NCBI GenBank assembly: GCA_030638185.1
Contig: DAOWFD010000092.1
Coordinates: 1 to 21,041, forward strand
Source of the DNA: Candidatus Aegiribacteria sp.
GTDB lineage: Bacteria; Fermentibacterota; Fermentibacteria; Fermentibacterales; JCC-6
Length of the DNA: 21,041 nucleotides
Direction: 5' to 3'
Positions 1 to 6,574 of the stretch are shown here, piece after piece (positions within the stretch are counted from its first letter, which is position 1; every line of letters begins with the position of its first letter). Made by a program: the position numbers and the translations under genes. Under the pieces are notes generated by a model. It made no database searches. It was not told where the DNA came from and was given only the letters and a program-made list of their open reading frames with translations.

Positions 1-90
1 GAACACTCCGAGGCGAAATTCTCTCACGGAATCTGCCCTGAGTGCATGACCAAGCTTTACGGTAAAGATTTCGCTCAGGAGCAAAAGTAG
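1..90 (+). CDS. 3' end of a TPR/Cys4 signalling protein (5' end outside the window)
   Basis: Reading from base 1 gives 29 codons and a TAG. The encoded tail contains SHGICPEC and KLYGKDFAQEQK, and is nearly identical to the last residues of the complete gene at 295-1641. It is therefore the end of a paralogue lying immediately upstream, in the same orientation. The HGICPEC segment carries the second CxxC pair of the C-terminal four-cysteine module described under 295-1641. The first bases after the stop (aatctgtcttcag) resemble those after the other two copies (aatccatcttcag), so the duplicated unit runs slightly past the stop codon. Whether the upstream part is intact cannot be seen. Confidence 0.85.
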   Translation, partial: EHSEAKFSHGICPECMTKLYGKDFAQEQK

Positions 91-162
91 AATCTGTCTT
101 CAGGACTTGTCCGGTCCAGGCCTTCAGTCAGGGTAATCCTCCTTCTCTGCATGATTCCGAAT

Positions 163-216
163 CTGTTTTAATCAATTGACAGCAGTAACATGAAAAGCTA
201 TTATGCTTTTGGGTGA
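163..216 (+). pseudogene. Decayed 3' tail of a cyclase-STAND regulator gene
   Basis: These 54 bases align without gaps to 9698-9751, the last 18 codons of the 1058-aa regulator, with 42 of 54 identical by hand count. Translated, they read LF*SIDSSNMKSYYAFG-stop against LFRLIDTCNMNGYYAFE-stop. The in-frame TAA at the third codon and the lack of similarity further 5' show that the coding role is lost. The segment is probably kept because it holds the promoter of the next gene (176-204). It implies that the ancestral duplicated unit was regulator plus TPR gene. Confidence 0.7.
176..204 (+). promoter_or_regulatory. Sigma-70 promoter for the TPR/Cys4 gene at 295
   Basis: TTGACA at 176-181, a 17-nt spacer, and TATTAT at 199-204. 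The same arrangement (TTGACA-17-TATTAT) is found at 9711-9739 upstream of the paralogue. Transcription would start near 211, giving a leader of about 84 nt that contains the inverted repeat at 226-252. Confidence 0.7.
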
Positions 217-225
217 TGACTTGTG

Positions 226-252
226 AGAGAGAAAGCGCCTTCTTTTCTCTCT
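226..252 (+). repeat. Inverted repeat in the 5' leader of the TPR/Cys4 gene
   Basis: AGAGAGAAA (226-234) and TTTCTCTCT (244-252) are perfect 9-bp complements around a 9-nt loop. No T-tract follows, so it does not look like a terminator. The equivalent leader before 9831 keeps only a weaker version. The role is unknown: an mRNA leader structure or a protein site are both possible. Confidence 0.4.
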
Positions 253-294
253 GCAAGTAGATGGCTGTTATGAAGAGGTTATGGAGCATGCGGT

Positions 295-1641
295 ATGCCG
301 AATAAGGAAATCGTAGAGCTGGAGAAAGAACTGGAGAGACTCAGACAGGAACCTCCCGGTTCAGAACTTGTATCCGTACTGAACAGACTTGCTTTTGTCT
401 ATATCCATTTGGATCCCCTCAAAGCGAAAACCTGCGTTCAGGAAGCAAAGAATCTTGCGGGAAAACTGGAATTACCTAACGAGCAGGCTATAAGCTGTAG
501 AACGCTTGGAATAATCAATTGCGAGGAGGGGTACTTTACTGAGGCGATGTCGTATTGCCGGAAGTCAATGGAAATCTATGAAGAACTCGGGGACAAAAAG
601 GGTATAGCAGTTATTCACGGAACCATGGGCACCACTTACAAATTTCAGGGTGTGATTGACAAGGCTCTTGAACACTACCATGAGTCTCTCAGGCGGAAAC
701 AGGAATGTGGTGTAAGTAAAGACGAGATTGCCTCTTGCCACTTGAATATTGGCGCATGCTATAGCGCTCTATTTCGTCTGGATCTGGCTCAGTCATCCTA
801 TGAATACGCGCGGAAGATCTGGGAGGAGTCGGGTAACCGCACGAAACTGGCTTACATCTACCATAACATGGGTTCTGTATACGGAAAAAAGAAAGAGCTG
901 GACAAGGCCCGGGAGTACTTCCAGAAGGCCCTTGATATCAGAGAAGATCTTGGTGATAAAAAAGGTATCGCAAGCACTCTGTGCAATCTGGGCAGTCTGC
1001 ATGAAGACCTCGGCGATAACGAATCAGCTCAGGACTTCTTAATAAGGAGCCTTGAACTGCATGAGGAGATCGGCAACATGAGAGGAATCGCCTACACATG
1101 CAGTTGTCTCGGCGGGGTATACACCGTGCTTGGTCGTTTCGATGAAGCTGAAGAACTTATCATTAGAAGCCTGGAGATAACAAGGAAGCTGAAGGTAAAT
1201 GACTGGAGAATACTCGGTCTGGAGAAGATAACGGACCTGTACGAGGCAAAGGGGGATCTTAAGAAAGCGCTGATGTACTCCCGGGAACTGAAGACATGCG
1301 TGGAAGAGCACATGAACGAGAAGAGCATGGAAAAGATCGCTGTGTTTCAGGTACAGTTAGAGACTGATAAGAAAGAAAGGGAAGCCGAGATCTACCGTCT
1401 GAAAAACGAGGAGCTTTCCAATATGAATGATCAGCTTCGTGATGCCCTTGCGGATGTGAAGAGACTTCAGGGCATGCTCCCTATCTGCTCGAATTGCAAG
1501 AAAGTCAGGGATGATGACGGTTACTGGCGGCAGATCGAGTCCTATATCTCCGATCACTCCGACGCGCAAATCACTCACGGGATATGCCCCGAGTGCATGA
1601 TCAAGCTTTACGGTAAAGATTTCGCTCAGGAGCAGAAGTAG
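295..1641 (+). CDS. TPR-repeat protein with C-terminal Cys4 module
   Basis: This 448-aa soluble protein has three parts. Residues ~15-340 are consecutive tetratricopeptide repeats (for example ALEHYHESLRRKQE and AREYFQKALDIREDLGD). Residues ~345-393 are a charged, probably coiled-coil helix. Residues 394-448 carry C398xxC401, GYWRQIESYI, and H428-G-I-C431xxC434. The Cys pairs suggest zinc binding. Similar C-terminal modules end many PAS, receiver or kinase signalling proteins, though the biochemical role is not known to me. There is no signal peptide or membrane segment, so it should act in the cytoplasm as a protein-protein adaptor. ATG 295 is preceded by GGAG (283-286) at 8 nt. It is a close paralogue of 9831-11183 over its full length and of the fragment at 1-90. 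Confidence 0.85.
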   Translation: MPNKEIVELEKELERLRQEPPGSELVSVLNRLAFVYIHLDPLKAKTCVQEAKNLAGKLELPNEQAISCRTLGIINCEEGYFTEAMSYCRKSMEIYEELGDKKGIAVIHGTMGTTYKFQGVIDKALEHYHESLRRKQECGVSKDEIASCHLNIGACYSALFRLDLAQSSYEYARKIWEESGNRTKLAYIYHNMGSVYGKKKELDKAREYFQKALDIREDLGDKKGIASTLCNLGSLHEDLGDNESAQDFLIRSLELHEEIGNMRGIAYTCSCLGGVYTVLGRFDEAEELIIRSLEITRKLKVNDWRILGLEKITDLYEAKGDLKKALMYSRELKTCVEEHMNEKSMEKIAVFQVQLETDKKEREAEIYRLKNEELSNMNDQLRDALADVKRLQGMLPICSNCKKVRDDDGYWRQIESYISDHSDAQITHGICPECMIKLYGKDFAQEQK

Positions 1642-1681
1642 AATCCATCTTCAGCAGAAGCCTCTTCCTGTCAGGCAGTTA

Positions 1682-2302
1682 TCAGGAACCCCGGTGTATA
1701 ATATCCTGACCGAGAATGAGATCGATTAATTTCTCGATTTCCAGTTTACCTGATTCTGCCGCTCTCAAAGGGCCGTCCACCCAGAGAGAAGCCAGGCCGT
1801 GAACCATCGACCAGCACGTCAGCACTGCTGCCTTGAAATGATTGCCGTTGCCTTTCTCCGCCTCCGGATACAATTCACGAATGGTATTCTCAAGATGGCT
1901 GAGTGCCTGTTTTGCGGCATTCATCACCTGCGTGTTCTCCCACAGCGGTTCAGGGTTTGCTCTGAACATCACATGGAAGTAGACCTTGTGATTCACAGCG
2001 AACATCACATAAGACCTCCCAAGAACTTTCAGCTTAGCCCCGGGATTATCGCATTTCTCAGTCTCTTTCCGCTGTGCTTCATCCAGCATCTTAAAGCCCA
2101 TGACAGCGACTGCCGCCAGCAGTTCGGTCTTATTCTTGAAATGATGATACGGAGCGGCGGGTGAGACTCCCGATATTCTCGCGACTTCTCTGAGTGTGAA
2201 GCCTGAGACACCCTTTTCCTCTATCATTTTCAGACAGTTATTCATGAGAGTCTGTCTGAGATCGCCGTGATGGTATTTGTCGGTCCTGCCGGTTTCAGCC
2301 AC
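1682..2302 (-). CDS. TetR-family transcriptional repressor (WHG-type C-terminal domain)
   Basis: This 206-aa protein begins with the YHHGDLR segment typical of one TetR subgroup. An N-terminal helix-turn-helix follows (about residues 36-58: FTLREVARISGVS...PYHHFKNKTELL). The ligand-binding half contains W-S-M-V-H-G-L-A-S-L-W, the signature of the WHG/TetR_C_33 domain. The start is GTG at 2300-2302, with AGGAGG (complement of 2311-2316) 8 nt upstream. It is divergent from the flavoprotein gene at 2422, and two palindromic operators lie in the 119-bp gap. It most likely represses that gene and itself. The inducer is unknown. Confidence 0.9.
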   Translation of the reverse strand: MAETGRTDKYHHGDLRQTLMNNCLKMIEEKGVSGFTLREVARISGVSPAAPYHHFKNKTELLAAVAVMGFKMLDEAQRKETEKCDNPGAKLKVLGRSYVMFAVNHKVYFHVMFRANPEPLWENTQVMNAAKQALSHLENTIRELYPEAEKGNGNHFKAAVLTCWSMVHGLASLWVDGPLRAAESGKLEIEKLIDLILGQDIIHRGS

Positions 2303-2347
2303 TGTTTCTTCCTCCTGTCCCGAGTGTTAATCTACAACGAAAAACAT

Positions 2348-2366
2348 ATCTTGACAATGTTAAGAT
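2348..2366. promoter_or_regulatory. TetR operator O1 (19-bp palindrome)
   Basis: ATCTTGACAATGTTAAGAT is palindromic around its central A, apart from one mismatched pair. It is a near copy of the site at 2374-2392. It overlaps the -35 hexamer of the rightward promoter, so occupancy should block RNA polymerase. Confidence 0.7.
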
Positions 2367-2378
2367 TCGTTATATCTT
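2351..2378 (+). promoter_or_regulatory. Promoter of the flavoprotein gene, embedded in the operators
   Basis: TTGACA at 2351-2356, a 16-nt spacer and TATCTT at 2373-2378. The -35 lies within operator O1 and the -10 within the start of operator O2. The predicted start of transcription is near 2385, about 37 nt before the ATG at 2422. Confidence 0.55.
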
Positions 2379-2392
2379 TACGCTGTTAAGAT
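2374..2392. promoter_or_regulatory. TetR operator O2 (19-bp imperfect palindrome)
   Basis: ATCTTTACGCTGTTAAGAT shares ATCTT.AC..TGTTAAGAT with O1. The two centres are 26 bp apart, with 7 bp between the sites. It covers the -10 and the predicted transcription start of the rightward promoter. Confidence 0.65.
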
Positions 2393-2421
2393 AGGTATCA
2401 TTCGGGAAAAGAGGAGGGAAT

Positions 2422-3150
2422 ATGAAAATAGTAGCGTTCAATGGAAGTCCGCGTGGTGCGGCCGGTAACACTCACATCATGGTTGAGAATTTCCTTGCCG
2501 GAGCTTCGAAAGCGGGAGCTGAGACCGAGAACATTCTTTTGGTCGACAAGAAAATAGGGCATTGCAGAGGATGTATGAACTGCTGGTTAAAAACACCGGG
2601 GAAATGCGTTATTCAGGATGATATGGAGAAACTGCTGGAGAAATTCTCAGCTGATATCATTGTTCTTGCAACACCTCTTTACGTGGATAATGTAACGGGG
2701 ATAATGAAGGATTTCCTGGACAGAACGATTCCACGTCTTGAACCTTTTATCGAGAGGGATGAGAACGGTGAGTGCAGGCATCCGGTAAGGACAGGTCGTA
2801 CACCGGAATTCATTGTAATATCCAACTGCGGATTTACCGGAATGGAGCATTTCCAGGTTCTCAAGCTTCTTTTCAGGAGAATCGCCAGAAATACCGGAAC
2901 CAGTATTCTGGCGGAAATCTACAGAGATGGGGGTTCGATACTCGGAAATCCCATGCCGGTCCTTAAACCTTTCCTTACGCGTTACAACAGGCTTCTACAG
3001 AAGGCCAGTGAAGAACTTGTAAAAGACGGGCGGATATCCGACAGAACAGAGGAGAAACTTAAAAATCCGATTGTTCCTCCCGAGCAGTATCTCAAATCGG
3101 CGAACAAATACTTTGCAGCGGAACTGCAGAAACTGAAAAAGGAGGAGTAA
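2422..3150 (+). CDS. NAD(P)H-dependent FMN reductase / iron-sulfur flavoprotein-like oxidoreductase
   Basis: This 242-aa flavodoxin-fold protein has the FMN phosphate-binding loop GSPRGAAGNT at residues 8-17 and the ATPLYVDNVTG..KDFLDR motif of the FMN_red family. It also has a compact cysteine cluster: C48-x2-C51-x2-C54-x7-C62. That spacing fits the Cx2Cx2Cx4-7C motif that holds the [4Fe-4S] cluster in iron-sulfur flavoproteins (Isf), so electron transfer between FMN and an Fe-S cluster is plausible. The substrate is unknown; quinone, nitro-compound or oxygen detoxification would fit a TetR-controlled gene. ATG 2422 follows GAGGAGGG (2411-2418). It is probably co-transcribed with the DUF2141 gene downstream. 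Confidence 0.85.
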   Translation: MKIVAFNGSPRGAAGNTHIMVENFLAGASKAGAETENILLVDKKIGHCRGCMNCWLKTPGKCVIQDDMEKLLEKFSADIIVLATPLYVDNVTGIMKDFLDRTIPRLEPFIERDENGECRHPVRTGRTPEFIVISNCGFTGMEHFQVLKLLFRRIARNTGTSILAEIYRDGGSILGNPMPVLKPFLTRYNRLLQKASEELVKDGRISDRTEEKLKNPIVPPEQYLKSANKYFAAELQKLKKEE

Positions 3151-3180
3151 TCCTGGTTGCGGCTTAAGTGATTGCAGCAG

Positions 3181-3696
3181 ATGAAATACTTGAACATCTC
3201 AACGAGAAAGAGGTTTAAATTGCAAGCGAACATTACGATTAAGGGTATTCTAATGATTCTACTTCTTGTACCAGTGACTGCTCTTGGTGAAGTAGTGGAA
3301 TCCGAATCCGCAGCAGAGGAACAGACTGGAACAATCGTAGTCACCATTGACGCTCTGAGGAACTGTGATGGGAATATCCGAGTTGCGCTCTGGGCGTCGG
3401 AGAATGGTTTTCTAAGGGATCCGGACAGCGCATTCAGAAGGGTAATGTCGGTTATTGAAGGGGAAACCGTTGAATTCGTATTCACTGATATTCCGTTCGG
3501 TGAGTACGCAGTATCGGCATTTCACGATGAGAACGAAGACGGAAATCACAACAAGAATTTCCTCGGGAAACCGACCGAGGGTTACTGCATATCCAACGGT
3601 GCAAGGGGCGGGCTATTCGGGCCACCGGGATTCGATGATGCCAGTTTCACCCTTGAAACGGAAGAATTGATACTGCCTATGAGGATGGGATACTGA
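3181..3696 (+). CDS. Secreted DUF2141-domain protein
   Basis: The mature region matches the DUF2141 family: GTIVVTIDALRNCDGNIRVALW, then FTDIPFGEYAVSAFHDENEDG, and a short C-terminal part with FGPPGFDDASF. These are small periplasmic or outer-membrane-associated beta proteins of unknown function. A hydrophobic segment (GILMILLLVPVTALG) forms a signal peptide. The start is uncertain. ATG 3181 lacks a clear Shine-Dalgarno site and gives a long N-terminal extension. The in-frame TTG at 3220 has GAAAGAGG (3206-3213) 6 nt upstream and gives a more typical signal peptide, so it may be the real start. The gene begins 30 nt after the flavoprotein stop, in the same orientation, suggesting shared TetR control. 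Confidence 0.8.
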   Translation: MKYLNISTRKRFKLQANITIKGILMILLLVPVTALGEVVESESAAEEQTGTIVVTIDALRNCDGNIRVALWASENGFLRDPDSAFRRVMSVIEGETVEFVFTDIPFGEYAVSAFHDENEDGNHNKNFLGKPTEGYCISNGARGGLFGPPGFDDASFTLETEELILPMRMGY

Positions 3697-3788
3697 GCAG
3701 CGTTTTACTGCGATAGTTCTGCTGAAGTAAAATAGTCCGGGAATTTGACCAAATATCAATAGAGGTTTCATTTGACAGGAGGCACTGA

Positions 3789-4023
3789 GTGAACGGACCG
3801 ATGCCGAAAACAGCATTCCATATCATGTCATTCTTTCTGAGATTACGGGATCTGATACGTCCCAGATACAGGATTCTTGAGGAAGTGGATATCAGGCCCG
3901 GGAATCATGTCCTTCAGCGATCATCACATGAGTGATAAGAAGATCATCAGCATCGTAACTCAGGACGACATGTTCAAATTGTCAGAGAAGGGAAAGTATA
4001 CATGCAGCTTCAGAAAATGCTGA
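3789..4023 (+). pseudogene. Class I SAM-dependent methyltransferase, internally deleted
   Basis: Two frames carry the two ends of one family. From GTG 3789 (AGGAGG at 3777-3782) the first frame reads ...MPKTAFHIMSFFLRLRDL..., then ILEEVDIRPGNHVL, and stops at 3933. The second frame, offset by one base, reads SFSDHHMSDKKIIS, then DMFKLSEKGKYTCSF, and stops at 4021. These resemble the N-terminus just before, and the C-terminus after, the Rossmann core of a methyltransferase family. The central SAM-binding region, roughly 100 residues or more, is missing, and the ends are joined out of frame near 3905-3912. The product cannot be active. Bases 3697-3788 and 4024-4091 show nothing else convincing. 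Confidence 0.7.
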
Positions 4024-4091
4024 AAGTCTGATCGAATGATTTCACCTGGCACCGTTTTCACAGTGAGATGAACGGTATCGCACAGTTTGTG

Positions 4092-5921
4092 CTACCTGAA
4101 TAGAAGGATTTTACCCGTCTGAGTAAACTCATCCCCGACCTGGATTTCATAGAAGTAAACCCCTGAGTTCATGCTTTGACCGGAAGTGTCAGAGTGTTCC
4201 CATGTTACGGAATGCTCACCCGCTGTCTGAGTTTCATTTACTACGGTATCAACGAGACGTCCACACACATCGTAGAGACGTAGCACTACGGTTTCATTCT
4301 CCTTCAGCCGGTAGGTGAATGCTGCTCCTGCAGTGAATGGATTCGGATAACTAAGATAACAGCCATGGTTCTGACCGTTTGCTTCTTCGATCCCGAGGGG
4401 ATACAGGGTAATATCCGCCGGCGCTGTCAGGCTGTCATCAGCTGTGCTGTAGAGAGTAAGCTGAAGATCGTACTCACCCTCAGTCATTCCCGATGTATTC
4501 CACGAAGCAACAACTTCGTTGTGCGCCTGAGCCGTTGATTCTACGATCAGTGTCCAGTCCGAACCGCCGTCTTCAGCCCAGGAGACCCTGTATCTGTCGA
4601 ATTCCTCCGGATTGTATTCACCGGTATCCATCCACGCGGAGCCGGTTATATCAATACTGTCATCAACCTGCCCGGATGATGGCCCCTCTATCGCGGTGAC
4701 CATTACAAGAGCGGTATCCACCGCTTCAGGTTCGTATTCAAAATATGAGTTGACAGCCAGTATCCTGGAATGGTGATGAGCGATGTTTGTTGACTGATAA
4801 GGCCACATGGGAATTACAGAGGAGTTCAGTAGCAGCATTGTTCCCCGGTTCCAGGAAGATATGAAAGCATGGCATGTCCCGTCGGCAAACGAGACAAAGG
4901 CGCTGTCCTCAACACCCAGGCTTATCGTCGCACCGTCATGAACGCAATTCGTGGCATAGGTTTCGGAAACGCCTCTTCCTATCAATTCGCCGAAAACGGA
5001 TGAGTCTATATTGAATATCGTGTTCTCCATCGGATACCAGTTCCACCAGTAAACGTAAGTATTGTTGTACTCAAGCAGCCTGTCTTCCAGAGGAACTTCC
5101 AGATGCGTAAAATAGCTGTAGTTCTCGATACTCTGAATATTGACCGTGTTGGAACCGGGCATTCTGAGGCATGAGCCTCGTATTTCAGAGTTGTTAACTG
5201 TAACCGAACAACCGGGCTGGGTTTCAAGAGACCACCAGCACCTGCTGCATTGATCGACGATGAACGTAAAACCTATACCGTCAACACCGGGTGTGTTTTC
5301 GGAGAACTCGAAATGCTCGACATAATCCGGATCAGGAAACTCGATATCTATAACGGAACCGTCACAGGTTTCCAGCCATGGCATCAGTGTATCGCATCTC
5401 GTGAAATGCACAAAACAGGAATCGTCAACCATTATATCCCCGACGTGATCCACGTCTTCCAGTATCAGGGATGCCCTGTTGAAAACCTTTCTGAAGGTCC
5501 AGTCTGGGAAATCCGTACGTACGGCGGTGTAGATACAATCGTCATGAAGCTGAGCGTAGTGCATAACACCGTTCGCGTCCACGGTTGCGTCCGAAGCTTC
5601 GAACTCCGAATTGTCAATAAGCCATACAAAATACTGGCCCACATAGAACTGATTGAAGTGCAGCCATGCATTGTTCCTGAATACAGCCTTGCCCTGATCC
5701 TGCGCATAGACGTGTCCGGAAATGGTCAGCTTGGCGTCATCAACAATCAGAACCCCATCTCCGTAAATGATTATGTTTCCAACCTGAACGAAATCCTCAT
5801 CAATGAGCAAAGTGTCCTGTCCCGGTCCGATATAGATGTCCGCCCTTGAAACAGCCTGTTGGCTTAATCCGTCCGGCGTTAAAGCAGCCAGGATGATTGA
5901 CAGGGTTAATAACTGTTGCAT
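4092..5921 (-). CDS. Secreted protein with type A (T9SS) C-terminal sorting domain
   Basis: With the start at ATG 5919-5921 (GAGGAA upstream on the minus strand), the 609-aa product begins with a clean signal peptide, MQQLLTLSIILAALTPDGLS. The frame is open further upstream to 5999, but that extension has no ribosome site and would bury the signal peptide. Residues ~30-400 are rich in beta strand, Asp and Asn, with many DDS/NNS turns, suggesting a beta-helix-like passenger; no catalytic motif was recognised. Residues ~415-515 look like an Ig or Fn3-type domain. Residues 525-609 (YPNPF...VVLRLYDVCGRLV...GVYFYEI...GKILLFR) are a standard type A sorting domain. It is likely exported to the cell surface or medium. 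No partner gene is adjacent. Confidence 0.85.
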   Translation of the reverse strand: MQQLLTLSIILAALTPDGLSQQAVSRADIYIGPGQDTLLIDEDFVQVGNIIIYGDGVLIVDDAKLTISGHVYAQDQGKAVFRNNAWLHFNQFYVGQYFVWLIDNSEFEASDATVDANGVMHYAQLHDDCIYTAVRTDFPDWTFRKVFNRASLILEDVDHVGDIMVDDSCFVHFTRCDTLMPWLETCDGSVIDIEFPDPDYVEHFEFSENTPGVDGIGFTFIVDQCSRCWWSLETQPGCSVTVNNSEIRGSCLRMPGSNTVNIQSIENYSYFTHLEVPLEDRLLEYNNTYVYWWNWYPMENTIFNIDSSVFGELIGRGVSETYATNCVHDGATISLGVEDSAFVSFADGTCHAFISSWNRGTMLLLNSSVIPMWPYQSTNIAHHHSRILAVNSYFEYEPEAVDTALVMVTAIEGPSSGQVDDSIDITGSAWMDTGEYNPEEFDRYRVSWAEDGGSDWTLIVESTAQAHNEVVASWNTSGMTEGEYDLQLTLYSTADDSLTAPADITLYPLGIEEANGQNHGCYLSYPNPFTAGAAFTYRLKENETVVLRLYDVCGRLVDTVVNETQTAGEHSVTWEHSDTSGQSMNSGVYFYEIQVGDEFTQTGKILLFR

Positions 5922-6574
5922 TTTTACTTCCTCTGATAGAGCCGATAGGAAACCGTCTTTAACACTGTTGCGCCAAGTACGAGCATAAGCAGCTGACACT
6001 CCATGATCACGTCCTTCGAAAGCGCCGGTACCGCCTGGATGAGAACATCATCTGAATCCTATCTATTTCTATTCTATGAACGGAGTATTAACAAGTCGTA
6101 ACATTCTGTAACTGAACTGCATGATGCCGGGTCGGGCGGTGTTGCAGTGCATCCGAAAGCTGATGTGTTGTTTGCATGAAGGTTGGATGTGGCCATCGTG
6201 GGTAATCTGTTGAGAAATCAGCTTCTATCTTTCCAGCAAATTCCGTTGTAAGAGACCGTAACCGTATAACCAGTTCGCGGTAGGAAGCGAATAGAAACTG
6301 GATTTCCCGAACATCTGTCCGGAGACCGCAAATGCAGTGACAGGTGAAGTATTACAACCATTAAATTTGACGGAACTATACGGGTTGTGATATTATCATC
6401 CCAGGACGAAGCCGCGGCAGGATGGAAATACGGCTCGGTTTCCGGTGACAGTTTCTGTGAATCTGTGAATCCGGCATTATGTGATGAAGATCATTACTGG
6501 GAATGTCCGTAAATCAACTATGCGTCTCTGTCATAATCGGATAATTTGTTTCCTGTGAACAGAGTGGTTCCAAT
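5922..6574. other. 653-bp intergenic region between divergent genes
   Basis: It holds the leader and promoter of the minus-strand gene ending at 5921, and the promoter candidate at 6367-6396 for the plus-strand regulator. An imperfect hairpin lies at 6270-6301 (CCAGT.TCGC against GCGA......ACTGG). A 54-codon open frame at 6348-6512 has no start codon with a ribosome site and no recognisable family; it may be chance or a worn remnant. Confidence 0.5.
6367..6396 (+). promoter_or_regulatory. Possible promoter of the cyclase-STAND regulator
   Basis: TTGACG at 6367-6372, an 18-nt spacer, and TATTAT at 6391-6396. It lies about 180 bp before the ATG at 6575, so the leader would be long. The -10 is the same hexamer as in the promoters at 176 and 9711. 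Confidence 0.4.

Noticed and set aside
1665..1688. TTCCTG...CAGGAA inverted repeat between convergent genes, considered as a terminator
   Set aside because: Only 6 bp with a 12-nt loop and no T-tract on either strand.
4080..4092. GCACA-GTT-TGTGC hairpin at the end of the minus-strand gene
   Set aside because: Five base pairs with no T-tract; too weak to call a terminator.
5250..5849. 199-codon open frame on the plus strand
   Set aside because: Lies wholly antisense to the secreted type A protein, whose frame has a signal peptide and recognisable domains; no ribosome site or family.
5922..5999. 26-residue N-terminal extension of the secreted type A protein
   Set aside because: It would bury the signal peptide; ATG 5919-5921 has its own GAGGAA site.
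6348..6512. 54-codon open frame before the cyclase-STAND gene
   Set aside because: No start with a ribosome site, no family recognised, and it overlaps a promoter candidate.
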